A DNA stretch of 64,000 nucleotides, from assembly GCA_003864495.1 (NCBI GenBank), contig ML133461.1, positions 434,001 to 498,000 of the forward strand. The letters are read 5' to 3'. Below the pieces are notes generated by a model. It had not been told where the DNA came from and ran no database searches. It worked only from the letters and a program-made list of their open reading frames with translations. This stretch comes from Nemopilema nomurai (lineage: Eukaryota > Cnidaria > Scyphozoa > Rhizostomeae > Rhizostomatidae). Positions 11,970-25,131 of this stretch are shown here, one piece after another (the stretch's first letter is position 1; each line of letters begins with the position of its first letter). The position numbers and the translations under genes are program-made.

Positions 11970-14900
11970 TAGTACTTTTGCATAAAATTAACAAGTTTTC
12001 ATTATTACGGACAAAATCGACTTTCGTTCGACATATCTCAATAAATCGTATACCTTTTTACGATACGTTAAAATGCTTGAAGTCTATATGAATCTTTTAT
12101 ACATGAATGAATGATAGTTTTAGTCGTATGCAAGTAATTTGTTAACATGTTGTCTTGTCATTGTTCAAGCCTCTATCTTCAGTTTATGTGGCTTTAACTT
12201 TTGTTAGTATGGCTTTTGCTTTTCTAATGAAGCACAAGATATCTTCTTCAATGTGATATCTTCTAAATTTATATGAAATCATACAACTTTTACAGTATTA
12301 TATGTTTTCTCGAAGGTATAATTGATTGAAAATGGTCAGCTGAGAACCAGACACTATTTGAACATTCGGTGTATTGGTAAGGCATCCCCAGGTTGAGTTA
12401 CGGCTCCATAGAGTAGACCTTAGCTATTTGACAACCGGCATTGACCAGGGTGATATCACAGCGCCCAGCCTTAGAATATATAGCACATGTAGATAATATT
12501 TTCCGTATTGGTTAGTAAGAAGTGAAATGTATGTCTTGATAGATTCAGGTCTGAGTTTGTAATTACTATTGTCGAATTCTAATTGGTTCATTCATTTTGC
12601 AACATTAGATCTGGTATTTGGTATAGTATCGTTTGATGTACTTCAGCACTGTAGTTAGTATCTTTAAGCTTTGTTAGCCAATGTTTAACAAGCTTGTATG
12701 AATTTTTAGTTGCCCGAAAGACCCTATAGTTGCTAGATATATGATTGTGCTCAACTATAAAGTTTCGGACATGCGTTTTCATTGTGGACTCGAATATTTT
12801 GTTATGGTATTTATAAGGTTATTTGGTGTTTTGAGGTTTTGGAGTCTGAATTGTAATGAAATAATTAATTGCAGTAACTTTCATTAATATAGCAGTTGTT
12901 AATTTTGCAATACGTCGCTTGCTACTATGTGAGTCAACTATGAAAAATTCTTGCTCTAAATGAAGGCCATGTTATACTCCTAATTAAGAAGAAGCTATCG
13001 AAGCATGTTGTCCCGCCAAAGGTGGCTGGGAAACCGAGATCTACATTTCTGTACAGCACGGGCTCCCATATCCACTTTTATTTGTCGCGTAGCTTCAGTG
13101 ATCTTTTAGGCCTAAATTTTGAGCACCTGCGTATGTAGCTAAGTCTAGTTTATATTCATCACAAGCAAGCAAGCCGGTTTTCAGCCCGCTGTTTCCACAG
13201 GAAGGTAGAAGAAAATAGCCACACTTTTTCTAATAAACTCGCTTACAAGTGCTGAGCGATAGCCAAAGACATCGGCGGAAGAAACGCTTGTCGGCGCAAA
13301 ACAACCAATTTAAGGTTGAACACCCGCCCTCACGCTGTTAAGAGCTTTGTTGCTGTGTCGCTTGACACGAGTGTATAGAACACGATAGATATTTGGATTG
13401 GCTTTCGATCAGGCCTAAGGACAGGTGGTTTAGAAAAGGCTCTGCTTCGGTCGTGGATGTTGTCATCGGCCACTATTTGTTTCGTCACGACATCAATGTA
13501 TGAATAGCTTGGAAGCAAGAAATTCTCAAAACTCGATCACAGGCTATATTTCAAACCCCGTTTTACGTAGATAACCTCTTTGCGATTCGTTTTGCATCCA
13601 TTTTTATCATTTTCAGTCAGAATGGCCAGACTGTACCACAGCGAAAAGGCCGCCATTTTGAAGTTTCTCCATAGTATTCCCATTCTACTATAATATTTCG
13701 CCTCGATGTTTTTTGGATTAAGGCTAACTAAGTGATTTAGTCAAACGTTTGTATCAAAGAGGAACAAGACGGCATCATAAGGATTTACTTTTTATTTTTC
13801 GTTCATTTGATTTTCGGTGACGGTGAATTAATAGATAGAAATTGTTGCATATGCCAAGTATATAGTTAAACCTAAATGGGTCATCAATTAATTATTCATC
13901 GTGTAAGTGAATTTTAAACAGTTGTAAAATATTAATCAATTTTTGTACGCAGAATAATGTGATGGAAGAAGTACTTAAGTCATATCCTCGATTTTCAATT
14001 TATTCTTGTTTGTCATGACCACCTGCTTTACGATACTTAACAAATAACAATAAATGAAACTTACAGCTTTCTTTTGTCTCAGAATGGCGTTGCTGCCAAA
14101 GATTCACGAAATCTTCATAATGAGAAGGTCAGAATAATTTTAGCTTAACACCCATATTGAAAATTACCCTAAACAGATAATAGCCGATTGAGTAATCATC
14201 TCTCCCTCGCCGCCAGCTCTTTGTAAAACTATGAAGCATTACATAAGTTTAAACAGACATAAATGTTTATAAGTAATAAAATACGACCCTTGCTGCCCAA
14301 TTAACAGTCGAAATTCCAGTGCCTATACTGCTGCACCTCTGTAAAGGGATGTAGGCCGCCCTAAACCAATTATTGAACCTTGAAAAGGCCTCCACCCAAA
14401 CATGGTGTGACATTTCAAACTTCGTTCACAAACCTTTGTTCTATTTTTTATTATCAATCGCTTTAGCTCTAACATCACTGTTTATAAACATGCATAGTTC
14501 GTGAACCATCACTCGTCGACGTTTCCTTAGCAACCATTTTCCTTTGCGCAAGAAACCACATTCTAAAACTCCATGACCTTGCTGCATCGATTTTTCGATC
14601 TAGCTAACCATAATTTTCTGTTGCAATATTTTTGTTCTAAACAGATTACTTTCTAGCCGAAACAGCACAACTTCGAGACAAAGTGACGTCGACCCAAACT
14701 GCCATTGAATGGTGTCTCTGCAGCCTTTGGTAATTAGCACGAATATTTCGGTTTTTGCACGAAAAAAGCGAATAACACTGTCTCTTGAAGCTTATTAACT
14801 GTCATCGATATTGTGTCTTTCATGAGCTGTGGAGGAAAGATAGGAAATAGAGAAATTATCAGAGCTCAAATAAGAAAGATAGGAAAATACCGATCTTCGA

Positions 14901-17900
14901 TACCAGTAGGCCATTGACAAAACACTATCGCAAAGAAATTTCAGTGCTGAATAAATAGTTCTGGATTTTACGTCTTCAGAATCCATGAGCATGATATGTT
15001 CTTCTTTAGAATTTACAAGATGTTTCCCCATTTCAGTTTAAACAAACGCAGTACGAACTTTTAGTAAGGGAAATTCACCTTATCCAGTGATCACAATATT
15101 TTTATATTTATAAACAGGCTAGCCGCGTTGCGAGACTAAAGGCCTACTGTTGAAATTTCTGATAACTAACTCCCCCGTTGCAATTTAGTAATCAATTGAT
15201 AATCGACTTCACAAACAACATTGCCTTCCAAACACACTTTGCAATAATCGCAGTCTTGTTATTTGTGCTCATTCAAAAACATGTACGTTATTCACAACAA
15301 TGGCATTTATGCATCACGTCAAACCATCGGAGAATCTCACAAAAGCCGTGGCATCGCGTCAAAGAGCTATTCTTGTCAGACATCTAATTTGAATTCACCC
15401 TCGTCTCTTTTTAGCTCCCATGAGATCAATTTGCAGACACCCACGCGCTGTTTCTTCCCGAGGGAGTTTTACGTCACAAGAGAGGACAGGGCGCCGAGAA
15501 GTACTTATTTTTAGTATTCACCATTCACCGTGAATGCTCTGGTTTAAGCTAGCTGAATTTGTTTGTTGGAGTTAAATAAATGCTTGAGTATTCATGTATA
15601 GGAAATCTCGACGCTCAGTCTAATTAGGACAGTCTATTGAAAATTCCTGAAAATATCTACGTTCAAAGGTATGTTTTATTTTATTAAAGGCCGTACATGA
15701 TTTGAACAGGAGCGCTTCTTTAGCCGTTTAATATAAACATTGTGTTAGTGCAGTTTTGACGATGGTCTAGATTCTCTTTTCCTATTATCTACTTAAAGTA
15801 TTGAGCATTATTCTAATTTCAGCTCAACAGCCAGTCTATTTTAGTGAAGAAGTTCGATATAACAGGGAAATCCAAATCACAGAAAACATGTCTAGGCAAA
15901 AACACAAGGCATCCAAAAGGATTCACTAAGAAATGTTCGATTCGAAAACAAGCTTGCCGTAACATTGACTTTTTCGGTTTCTTTACTGAGTATTGCCGAA
16001 ATTTGTTCAAATGTGTTCAGACAAACTTCAAGTTCAATTATTGGTGTTGATAATGTAAGTCTATAGTCCCGCATTAATCGAGCCGTTCGATTTAAATGTA
16101 CAATCTCACAAAGAAGTTACTATCGCACGTCTATGGCTATCAACAAACAGAAATGAAGTTGAATTAACTCGGGATTGAGTGAAAGTCTTACCATTAACCA
16201 AGTCAGATCAAACACGCCATCCCCAGTAAGATTTTCCACAGTTTAGTGGAACTTTTCAAATTGTGATTTTAGAATACAAAAACAACACTACTATCCCCTG
16301 CCCTTGTATTTGAGTAATGTTCTCACATATTACGAGAAAATACCTGTTAGCCTGCAACAATGTTCTGTATGTTCTTTTCTATTTTTACACTTTGGTGCAT
16401 GTGAAACATTACTTAAATTGTTAACTCTACTCAGGTCTCAATCAGTACCAGATCAGTGCTTGCAGGCTCTATAATGTATTTTCATATTTAATTGCTGTCA
16501 ACCTTCACTATTTGCAATACTTCACTTTTTGTTCTGCACCAGAAGTATTTCTTCATTAACATAATTCTTGCTGTTTTTAAAGGCAATGCAAATGAGAATT
16601 TTTCACTTGAGGGATGAAAGCCTTTTGTAGGTGCTTTGATTTAAGCATGATTCAAACATTTAGTTGCTGAGCAGTTGTTTTTCAGCAACAAATACTTGAA
16701 TAATTACCATACTAAGGAACATTAATTTTTATTTTTATGCAAGTGCTGAACAAGAAAAACAACCTGAAATTGTTTTAACAGTTAAAGCTGTTAAATGCTG
16801 CTTGAGATTCTAAGCTGTTTCTATAACTGATATTTCATAGGCCCTAGCAGCCTACAAAAATGTTTCTCAAACGGTGCACCCATTTTTTTATTGATAGGAA
16901 ATCAATAGTTTTAAATATGTGAATTTTGCAAAAGCACTCCAGAGATTTCACTTTTTAATAGTGGTAACTTTTTACCAAGATGAAAGTCAGCAGATGGCAT
17001 GAGATCTTTTTTTGTAAATCAGATATTTTCTGCTAAATTACATGGCTCAAAAACCTCTGGAACTGTAGAGTGGATTATAGAGGTCTCATTAAGTCTTTTG
17101 TGCTGCAGTGTACTTAGAAATCAAACTGTGTAGAATATCTGTTGCAAACAATTGTCACCATGGTGACTCCTCCCATTTGTTTGCAAACCAATTGTCTTCT
17201 TTAGAGTCTTGAAAAGAAGCCTAACAGGTAGCATTATTATGTGAACCAAAGGGTCATAAGTTTGATGGCAGACAGAATAGGATCTGCTTGCTATAGATTT
17301 GATTCAAGAAACAATAAATTTTTCAGTTGTCTAATTTAACCAGTAGAAGGAGTCTTGCAAAAGAAGAGAACAATGAGGTTTGATTTGTCCTAGCATGCTA
17401 AATCTGTGTTGACTTATGAACTTATTGTATGCCAGTAGTTGTAATCTTGGTGTCTGTTAAGTGGCTAAATGTAATGCAAATAAATGGACATCCAGCTTTT
17501 ATGTATAACTGACATCTTACTAACATTAGAAGGGTTTAGAATGTACAAATACCAAAGATAAATCCACAATCTTGTTGCTAAATCAATCCCTTCTCAGCTC
17601 ACAAAGAACAAGATATCTTAGGACAAATTTCAACTGCTGACAAGAATTTTTCCTGATAGCAGAGTTTGCAATTGTTTTTATCCATATTTTTGAATGATAT
17701 GTAAATGAATTTGGACTTGAGTTAGTAATGATCTTTCTTTGAATTGAATTGATTGATAGAGTAGCAACCAGCGTTATGAAGGATATAGTGATTCAAGAGT
17801 TTCTTGAGGTCTATTTAATCAAAGAACTAGATTGTAATGCTAAACACCACAAAGCTGTCCAAGATTGGGCTGTGTCCAAAAGTTAAACTTGGAAATCCTC

Positions 17901-20365
17901 CAGTTGCTATTAGTTTTTTGTTTGCAATAATCTTTCTCCAGTAGAAGCGCTTTCACACAGAAGCACTGATTGCTTTGTTGATTTTTATATTATTTCTTTT
18001 ATTTTGCATATATAAATATTTAAGCAAATCGAGAAATGTGGGCAAGGATATTTTTGTTCTAATGTAAACTTTGTACTGTACTTTGCTGGTGCTTTGGTGG
18101 GTTTTTCTACTTTATGTGAACTATTTTTGGTTACATCTATTGACATGACAAAGCTGTTTGGCAGATATTTTCTGCTTGGAATGTGCCTATTGCAAAAGCA
18201 TGAAGATTAATTCAGCTATGTAGTGTTTTAACAGACTCTACCATTGAGTGTCATCTGGCACAAGTAAGCCTACTGTTTCAAACTTGCTGTTCTGTGATCT
18301 TTATGTTTTCATGATAGTGGAAAGTTATACATTCCTGGGTGGTTGTATCATTCCTTTTGTATACTTATCTACTTGCCTTTCTCTTCCTTGTTGATTCCCA
18401 GCATATAAGACAAGTTCTTTAGTACCTTGCTGCACATAAAAAATATACATATAATAAAATCAATAAAAAAGAAAACATTTGTTTCTTATGCCATCCCATG
18501 ATTGTAGCTGTTGATAATGGTTCACTGATACAACCTTGCTATTGATACACTTTTCTTAGTTTTGAACTCAAAGTACATACATATACATTGGCAATATTTT
18601 GTATGATTTAAAACTAATCAAATTTATATCAGAAAATTGTAAAACCGCTGACACATTTTATGCACATATATCATGATTCCAGTGACAATTCATATTAGCT
18701 AGAATGAATTTGAATATTGCAAAAACTCCCCATCACCCCTTAACTACTTAGAACAGATCCTGACAGAGAACTATGTTTAGAAATTTGTCCTTTCATCGCC
18801 AAAAGTCGATTAGCGCAATTTAATGTCTTATCTAACGATCCTCTTGAACCAAAGCTTTAGAGAATTTCTGAATGCCTTGGTTTAGCTTGCACACGGAACA
18901 ATTCCCACAGTTTGTGTGACGCAGTTGCTGAGAAAAAGCTACCCATTCCCGTTTGGCTTTGATAAAACAAAGTCAATATTCCGCATCAAATGTCACTGGA
19001 AATGAACCGAGTGAAAGAACATGCATTTTTTGTGTGCTGTGAAAAGGCTGAAGAAGGCTAACGCAGGTGTTTTCCCTATCATATCACAACAGTCGCTGTT
19101 GCTCTTACCTTCGAGATGATTTAATTTGAAGTATTCAACTACGGCTCGCCCAAAATACTTCTACCTTTCGAAAAATATAACCCTTCAAGCGCTATCACTG
19201 CATGCTAGGCAGCTTTTTATTGCTCCGTGATTCAAGCCACACTTTAGACAGAGCAGTCAGGGATAAAATAGGCCCGATTTTGGGTACATGATCGAAAATT
19301 GAGTAGATGTTGTTTGCAGAATCATATTTGCCTTTAGGCGCTACACTGCTCAACACTGGTGTTATCCAGGAACAAATAATTGACATGAACTTTGTTAAAA
19401 ATTGCTACAGCCGACTAAGAAAATTCTTTGTTGATAATGAACAAACTGTTTATCAATGCTGCTTGCTTTTTAAGTTACGTGAATCTTTGCAGGATGTAAG
19501 CTCCTCTTTGAATATTCTTTATTCAAACCAAATTAGGCCTGGTTTTGACGGCTTTTGATTACAAACGTAGAAAGATATTTATTACACCTTGGTTCGAATG
19601 ATGTGGACAACATAGAAGTCTGGCCATCAAAAGCTACTAAGCTGTGTACACTTCACGAAGCTCTTCCTACTGTCTTCTTACACTTAATCAGCTAGAAATG
19701 AAGATCACCCTTATTTTGAAACACGATCCTCTTTCAATTAACTCAAGCTACAGTTTTTTCGGCTGAAAAGACAGCAACTATGTGTGTATTTCGATTTGCC
19801 ATTTCTCACTTCGCTTGCCTAATCAAAAATGGAGCACGTTGTGACGTCATATCAACGTCTGCTACTCACTCGTATACCTTTCAGTTATGCTTTCTTGCAT
19901 CAGACAAGCATGATGAGCTCATTTGTTAATGTTTTTCGTTGTCTGTTGAATTGGCAATTTCTTAGTTTCTCCTCTAGCTTTGATTGGCTGATCACAAAAT
20001 ACAAGTGTTGTCGTTGCATTTTGCCCATAAATTAATGAAAGTTTAGAATTTTATGACCAGAATTTTAAAGAGTCTACCCCCGCCATTATTTTCCCTATAG
20101 AATTTGCCCCCTCCCCCTAACGGTACTGGTCTTGGAGCAAAACGCCTGGAATATGATCTAATGCAACACTTTGATTCCCAAAAGACCACTGTTGGATATG
20201 ACTCATAGCCAGTAATTTTAGGAAAGAATTTATGCAGAAGTGAGTTTTGAAATAATTTGTAGTTTTGTCATAATTCCCGATTTGCCAGGGATGATGAAAT
20301 TTGAATACCTATTTTTCGGTGACCAATGGTGGTTGAACACCCGTCTATGAATTGATGAAATTTTT
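11970..20365. other. Gene-poor region, about 8.4 kb
   Basis: No confidently recognised gene. A possible isolated minus-strand exon sits at 13332-13510. A plus-strand Cys-rich open frame lies at 15823-16050. From about 16.1 to 18.5 kb the sequence is T-rich, lacks long open frames and ends in two AATAAA hexamers (18453 and 18462), as a long 3' UTR or non-coding transcript would. Short open frames at 14795-15031 (minus), 15178-15514 (plus) and 19195-19558 (both strands) show no family resemblance. Confidence 0.45.
18453..18467 (+). terminator. Two overlapping polyadenylation signals
   Basis: Two AATAAA hexamers lie nine bases apart at the end of a T-rich, open-frame-free stretch of about 2.4 kb. 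They look like the 3' end of an unassigned plus-strand transcript. No coding gene can be linked to it with confidence. Confidence 0.3.
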
Positions 20366-20473
20366 ATGCAGACTGCCTATTTTTACCGTCATCACAAAAT
20401 CATGATTTTCATACCACACCCGTATGTACACTGGCTATTCGAAATTCTCCTTAGTAACAACAACTCTTTTCTG

Positions 20474-20704
20474 ATGTCTAATGCAACGGGAGTCCCAGTC
20501 GTGGATGACAGAATCGTAGCTTCGTTTGTCAGCAGTGGAAGGTCGGGCCGACGAAATGCCATGGGTGACATCCTAATAGAAGGAGAATCCTGTCCTGATA
20601 CTTCGCAACTGCCAGGCCAACTGGATGCGATGAGCATAGGGACTTCGCAACCCAACCAGCAGGGCCAAAGTATGAAAGCGAGCGGTGACGCAGGCAAGAG
20701 CTGA
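20474..20704 (+). CDS. PKI: cAMP-dependent protein kinase inhibitor (PKI)
   Basis: This 76-aa protein from the ATG at 20474 is the length of vertebrate PKI-alpha. It reads MSNATGVPVVDDRIVASFVSS, then GRSGRRNAMGDIL. The inhibitory core is complete: an amphipathic helix with Phe at residue 18 (the family's high-affinity Phe), then Arg-Gly/Ser-Gly-Arg-Arg-Asn-Ala, where Ala occupies the phospho-acceptor site, so PKA catalytic subunit is bound as a pseudosubstrate. Farther on, LPGQLDAMSI sits where PKI has its leucine-rich nuclear export signal and keeps the hydrophobic spacing. The C-terminus is hydrophilic and ends AGKS. The open frame extends 36 codons upstream, but that part is hydrophobic and unlike PKI. 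A TTAG just before the start region may be a splice acceptor. The coding part is in one exon. Confidence 0.9.
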   Translation: MSNATGVPVVDDRIVASFVSSGRSGRRNAMGDILIEGESCPDTSQLPGQLDAMSIGTSQPNQQGQSMKASGDAGKS

Positions 20705-23700
20705 CAGTGAATTTGGATTGTAAGTTTCATATTATGATATTATGATTTTGTTATCGTAACTGCTGTGTATTTGAGGAGACTAGAATGATTCGGTTCATAT
20801 CAGATAACAAGCTCAACTTCGTGCGCATAAGACAGTAGGCTTGCTCGCATATTGGGCACGCAGAAACGCCCGGTTTCGACTGGCTCCCGCAAATGTGTGA
20901 TGCGTCTCATCTATAGGGTAAACCAATAGTTGACTCACTGAATGTGTCGTCTGGATACCGAAGAAAGGGGGGGCACGCAAACAAGGGTAAACTGACTTTT
21001 GAAGGAGACAACAAAGGTAAAATTGCCCACTGTAGAGGGTGCACTTTCCCCATTCTACTGTAGGGGGTACACTTTGCCCATTGTATTGGGTACACTTGCT
21101 ACTGTAGAGGGAACACTTGCTCTCTGAATAGGGTGCACTGGCTAACAGAAGGGGTTGCACCGGTAAAATTGAAAATAGCTTGTCGCTATAATGAAGCTGT
21201 CAAGAGGCTAATTCGAAGATCATCAAAAGCTCTCATCTGTCGAAAAGGAGGCCTGTCGAATAACCCCATACAAACATCCAGTGAGAACTGTGGGGAACCT
21301 CCAGATGGTCCTGATGATGATTACTTGTTTTGTAGCTTCGCAGCATTGCATTGTAGTAATGTGAATAGTATTTTTAGCAATAAGATTCTAAACCGGATTA
21401 TTCTTCTGACGGAGCATTGTAGCTGTAAAATGTGATGATAATAAGCCGGCCTTTATGGCTCACCTGCCACATTTTGGATTCGTCTGGCTTTGTTTTCTTT
21501 TGCTCATGAAATTTTTAAGCGTCACTGCTAACGATTACTTTCTTCTATAAACATTGGTTACGGAAGGAGGCGCAGTGGTTGGCGAACACGCGTCTCGATG
21601 TCTAGCCTTGACTATTTTCCATTTTCAATTCTGTCTCTCAAACGAGCAAACGAACTATTGACGTCACATCAACAAATGTCATCCAATTTCTTCTTTTGAG
21701 TATGATTTCCATAAGTTAATTTAGCCTTTTGCCGCTGTTTCCTGACTAGTAAAGTCTCATTTATGGCAGATGTAAATGCAAAAATCTGATCCATCACAAT
21801 GTCTTTTGTTCTATTTTCGGATAAATCACTTGAAATAAGCTTCAAGCTTCACAACATGATTGACATATGGTTGATGGTGATTGCGTCATTGAATGTCACA
21901 TGTCATCTTCTACCTGCAAATCCAGCGCCATTTTGCTGCATTCGACTTTGCCTCGGGCTCTCTATCGCAGCCATGGCATATTGGGTTTGGAGGTCCACTG
22001 ACAATTTTCTTTGTTTTAACAGAAACATCAAGGAGAAACAAGACTTTCATTTTAAGAGCGCTTGCATCCTTTACAACAAATAGACTGTTTCACAACTGAG
22101 GGAAACTTTTTTCAGACTGATGAACGTGTCTGCAAATGTGTTGAGGCTGAACAAATTTGGTTGTGGGTTGCAGATTTGCAGTTAGTACGTTTTAGAACCG
22201 TATTTTGAAAAAAGTTCGTACGAAGCATTTAGGTGTAAAAAGACCGTGCAACATTGCACGCGACTGTAAAAATGTTGTTGCACGTTGAAAAGAAGTTATC
22301 TATTTATGCGATGTTGCACGTTTCAAGCATCATTAAATTTTGTTTAAACTATGCCTTGACGCGACCCTGCTATGAATAGGTAATATATCTTCATCAAAGC
22401 TATCAGTTTGTTTTCCTGTAATTTCTGTTGATAGATCCGATTAAACTATAAACCCAAGTGTACTAACAACCTATCGAGTTTTCATTTCTCTGGTATTTTT
22501 CAAATTTGGCAAATTATGATATTTAGAATATTTGCACCAGTTGTGGCACCGAATAAAGTGCATGTACAATACTTTGAGCTATTGTGGATGTTTTCACAAC
22601 AAAAAGTTTCCCATAAAGCCGGTAGGGTCTTTTATGGAAGTTTTACAGCGCCTTAACAGCTTAAGCCACTGTCTATTTATGAAATCTTAGATACCCACGT
22701 GAATTCTCTTTCCCAATCTGTTCATACTGTCAGTGCAATCAAGTCTTTTGTGCATGTTGATTGGCCAGCATGAACACGAGGTTCTCACATTGACAAGTCA
22801 GTTTTCATACCCAACTTACTTTTGTTGGCAGCTCCACTCCATAGAAAGGCATTTATTGTTACATCCTGGTCGCTTTGCTGGTGTGTTTTCTGTAAAGACA
22901 TATGTATAGAAACCCCACGTTTTCCATTGCCTCTTTTGTGGCAATATCTTCCAATCTGATTATGTTTGCCACTCTTATCGAAAATTATTGTAATTGTTCT
23001 TCTTCTGTGTGGTGCACTTGTTTGAGTCGTTTAATTTTAGTTTCTAGAGCTTTTTGTAAATTACTGTTGCATTGATTAATACCAAATGAACAATACGCCT
23101 AATTGTTAATTGTAAAGACGATCAAATATCTATAGTGGTATAAAGAGATTCTGCTGTAGAGGGTATAGATTTTACTCCAAATGTAAGTAGCAGTGTGTTT
23201 ACTATAAGAGAGCAACATTAAAGTTGCTTACCAAAAGCATGGCCGCTTTACTTAAAAATCAACTTGGTATCCACGATGTTCTCTAGTGCCCTATCAGCAC
23301 ATGAAGTATCGAAAGACCTTGTCATATCATATCACAATACGGCTGTAACTCTCATTTGGTGTTTGCGCATAATCTATTGTATACTGTGTTAGGAAGAGGC
23401 GAGAATATCTTTCATGAAGCCCTTGGCCAACCGGGAAGGACATAAGTAAAGAAAAACATGGTCGAGGATAGAGGTTGCAGGGATGATACACTAATCTGGC
23501 CCAAGAGTTTAAAATCTTGTGGAAGAGCGGTATTATCCATTCTAGAGCACTGTTTGTCCAACACTATTTTAGGTAACGACTCAAGTGTAAGCAGATTGCT
23601 ATATCCAGGTGTGGATCAAAGGAACCGTTGCAGCTCGAAATTAATTATATGTTCTATAATCCAAGAATTCTTTCAATTAGTTCTGCTACGGAAATATATG

Positions 23701-25131
23701 TATGATGTTTTTGCACAAAAACAACAGATCCAGCAACTTAAAAGGAAACATCTGAAATTGCAAATCAAAATTATGTTAGCAAATTGGTCATAGCGCGTTG
23801 AAGGTTAGTAGTTTTTAATCAGATTGAGATACAATGAAACACTCCAGTCCAGTATTAGCAGCATATGTTATGCAAATCTCCCCATAAACACTCTTGTATG
23901 GAGATTGTTTTTAAATCTCCAGCAAGCTTTGTTTGGATTTGCAACCAGTTGCTGTCACCTTATACTGAGTCGTTCTTGGGTTCTGGTTAGTTATAAAAAG
24001 CACTTTCACTTTGGTATAGTTAACGAGAATCCACCACAGAGCAAATAATGTGTGGCGTGTACGAATATCTAAAGGTACTATAATTTCCCTATAATGTCTT
24101 ACGAGTAAGAACTTCTTATAGGAGTAAGGACTTCGCTAATCTTCACTTTCTGTACTGTCAAGGATCGGTGTTAGTGGTTATTTTTATCCATTTCGAAAAC
24201 AAAGTCCATTCAAACGGCTCTGATCCACTTTGCTCTATTTTGAGTATCAGCAAAAATCAAATTCAGACAGAAATCATGTCCAAATGTGCATAAACTATTA
24301 TTATAAAACCTTCATAAAACCCCAGTACTCATGTATTTCGGAGAATTGGAATTTGCTTATCTGCAACTGCAATGGCTCGTTTAGCCTTTTTCACGATTAA
24401 ATGCTTTTAACAGGGCCACTAATAGTATTTCACTCCTGTTGCCCTCTGTAGGCGTGCATTTGTTCCATCTTTTGTTCTTGAGACAAGATTGGAGATTCAT
24501 TTCTCCACATTCTATTTTGACTAGAATGTCAAATGTGTCCAGCACGTGAAATTTGCGTTTTTATCTGATTTTCTAGCAAGTGAAATGCAAATGTCTTTGT
24601 TCATCTTTGTCGACAAAGTAAATTAGAAGGAAAATCAAAAGCCACCCAGGAAAGCTTTCATCAAATATGGGTCTCTACGGAGGATAAGAAATGCAGGTTG
24701 TTTGTTTACTTGGGCACCAGCTCCGGAGAAGACCATGATACGAGACAATTTCAAATGATGTTTATTTATCACAATCAACCTTCATGCTTTATTGGAAAAC
24801 GGCTCATAGCGGTATGAGCGTAATAGTTTTTTCATTGCTAAACTTCAAATCTTGAAGTATTTAAAGCATAACTAGCTTGAAGGGCAAGAATGCTAATTAA
24901 TTGTTGCTCGGCACTATGCTTTTTAAAGGCCTTCTCTCTTTTACCCAAACATGTATAAAGTTATAATGGGCTTATGTCATGTGAGAGATTTAAAAATTTC
25001 TACAATTTTCGTTTATCGACGATTTGGTGTCTATTTGAAGCGCATCGCAACATTTGCCATCAAGATTGCCTGTACACCTTGTTGCTCCTTTGTACCCCTG
25101 TACAAACCAAGCGTGGTTTTGAGTTTTCAAG
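20705..25131. other. Intergenic region between PKI and TRMT6
   Basis: No recognised gene. It contains degenerate tandem repeats (21020-21140) and a SINE-like box A fragment near 21565-21590. Three near copies of a GTTGCACG-type motif occur between 22240 and 22325. Several open frames of 70-110 codons (21133-21435, 21799-22083, 23458-23793) have no recognisable domain. Confidence 0.45.
21020..21140. repeat. Degenerate minisatellite, unit about 25-28 bp
   Basis: About four diverged copies of a unit of the form ACTGTAGAGGGTGCACTT, with spacer CCCATT, lie in a row. The minus strand is open across it, which explains the low-complexity 20813-21160 frame; I do not regard that frame as a gene. Confidence 0.6.

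Noticed and set aside
14083..14127. 45-nt extra exon of NKAIN
   Set aside because: It has good splice borders, but in the needed phase it adds a non-family sequence, and the NKAIN stop with a nearby AATAAA explains the 3' end more simply.
20813..21160. 115-codon minus-strand frame with Cys-Tyr repeats
   Set aside because: It runs across a degenerate minisatellite, which explains the repeats; no domain or splice context.
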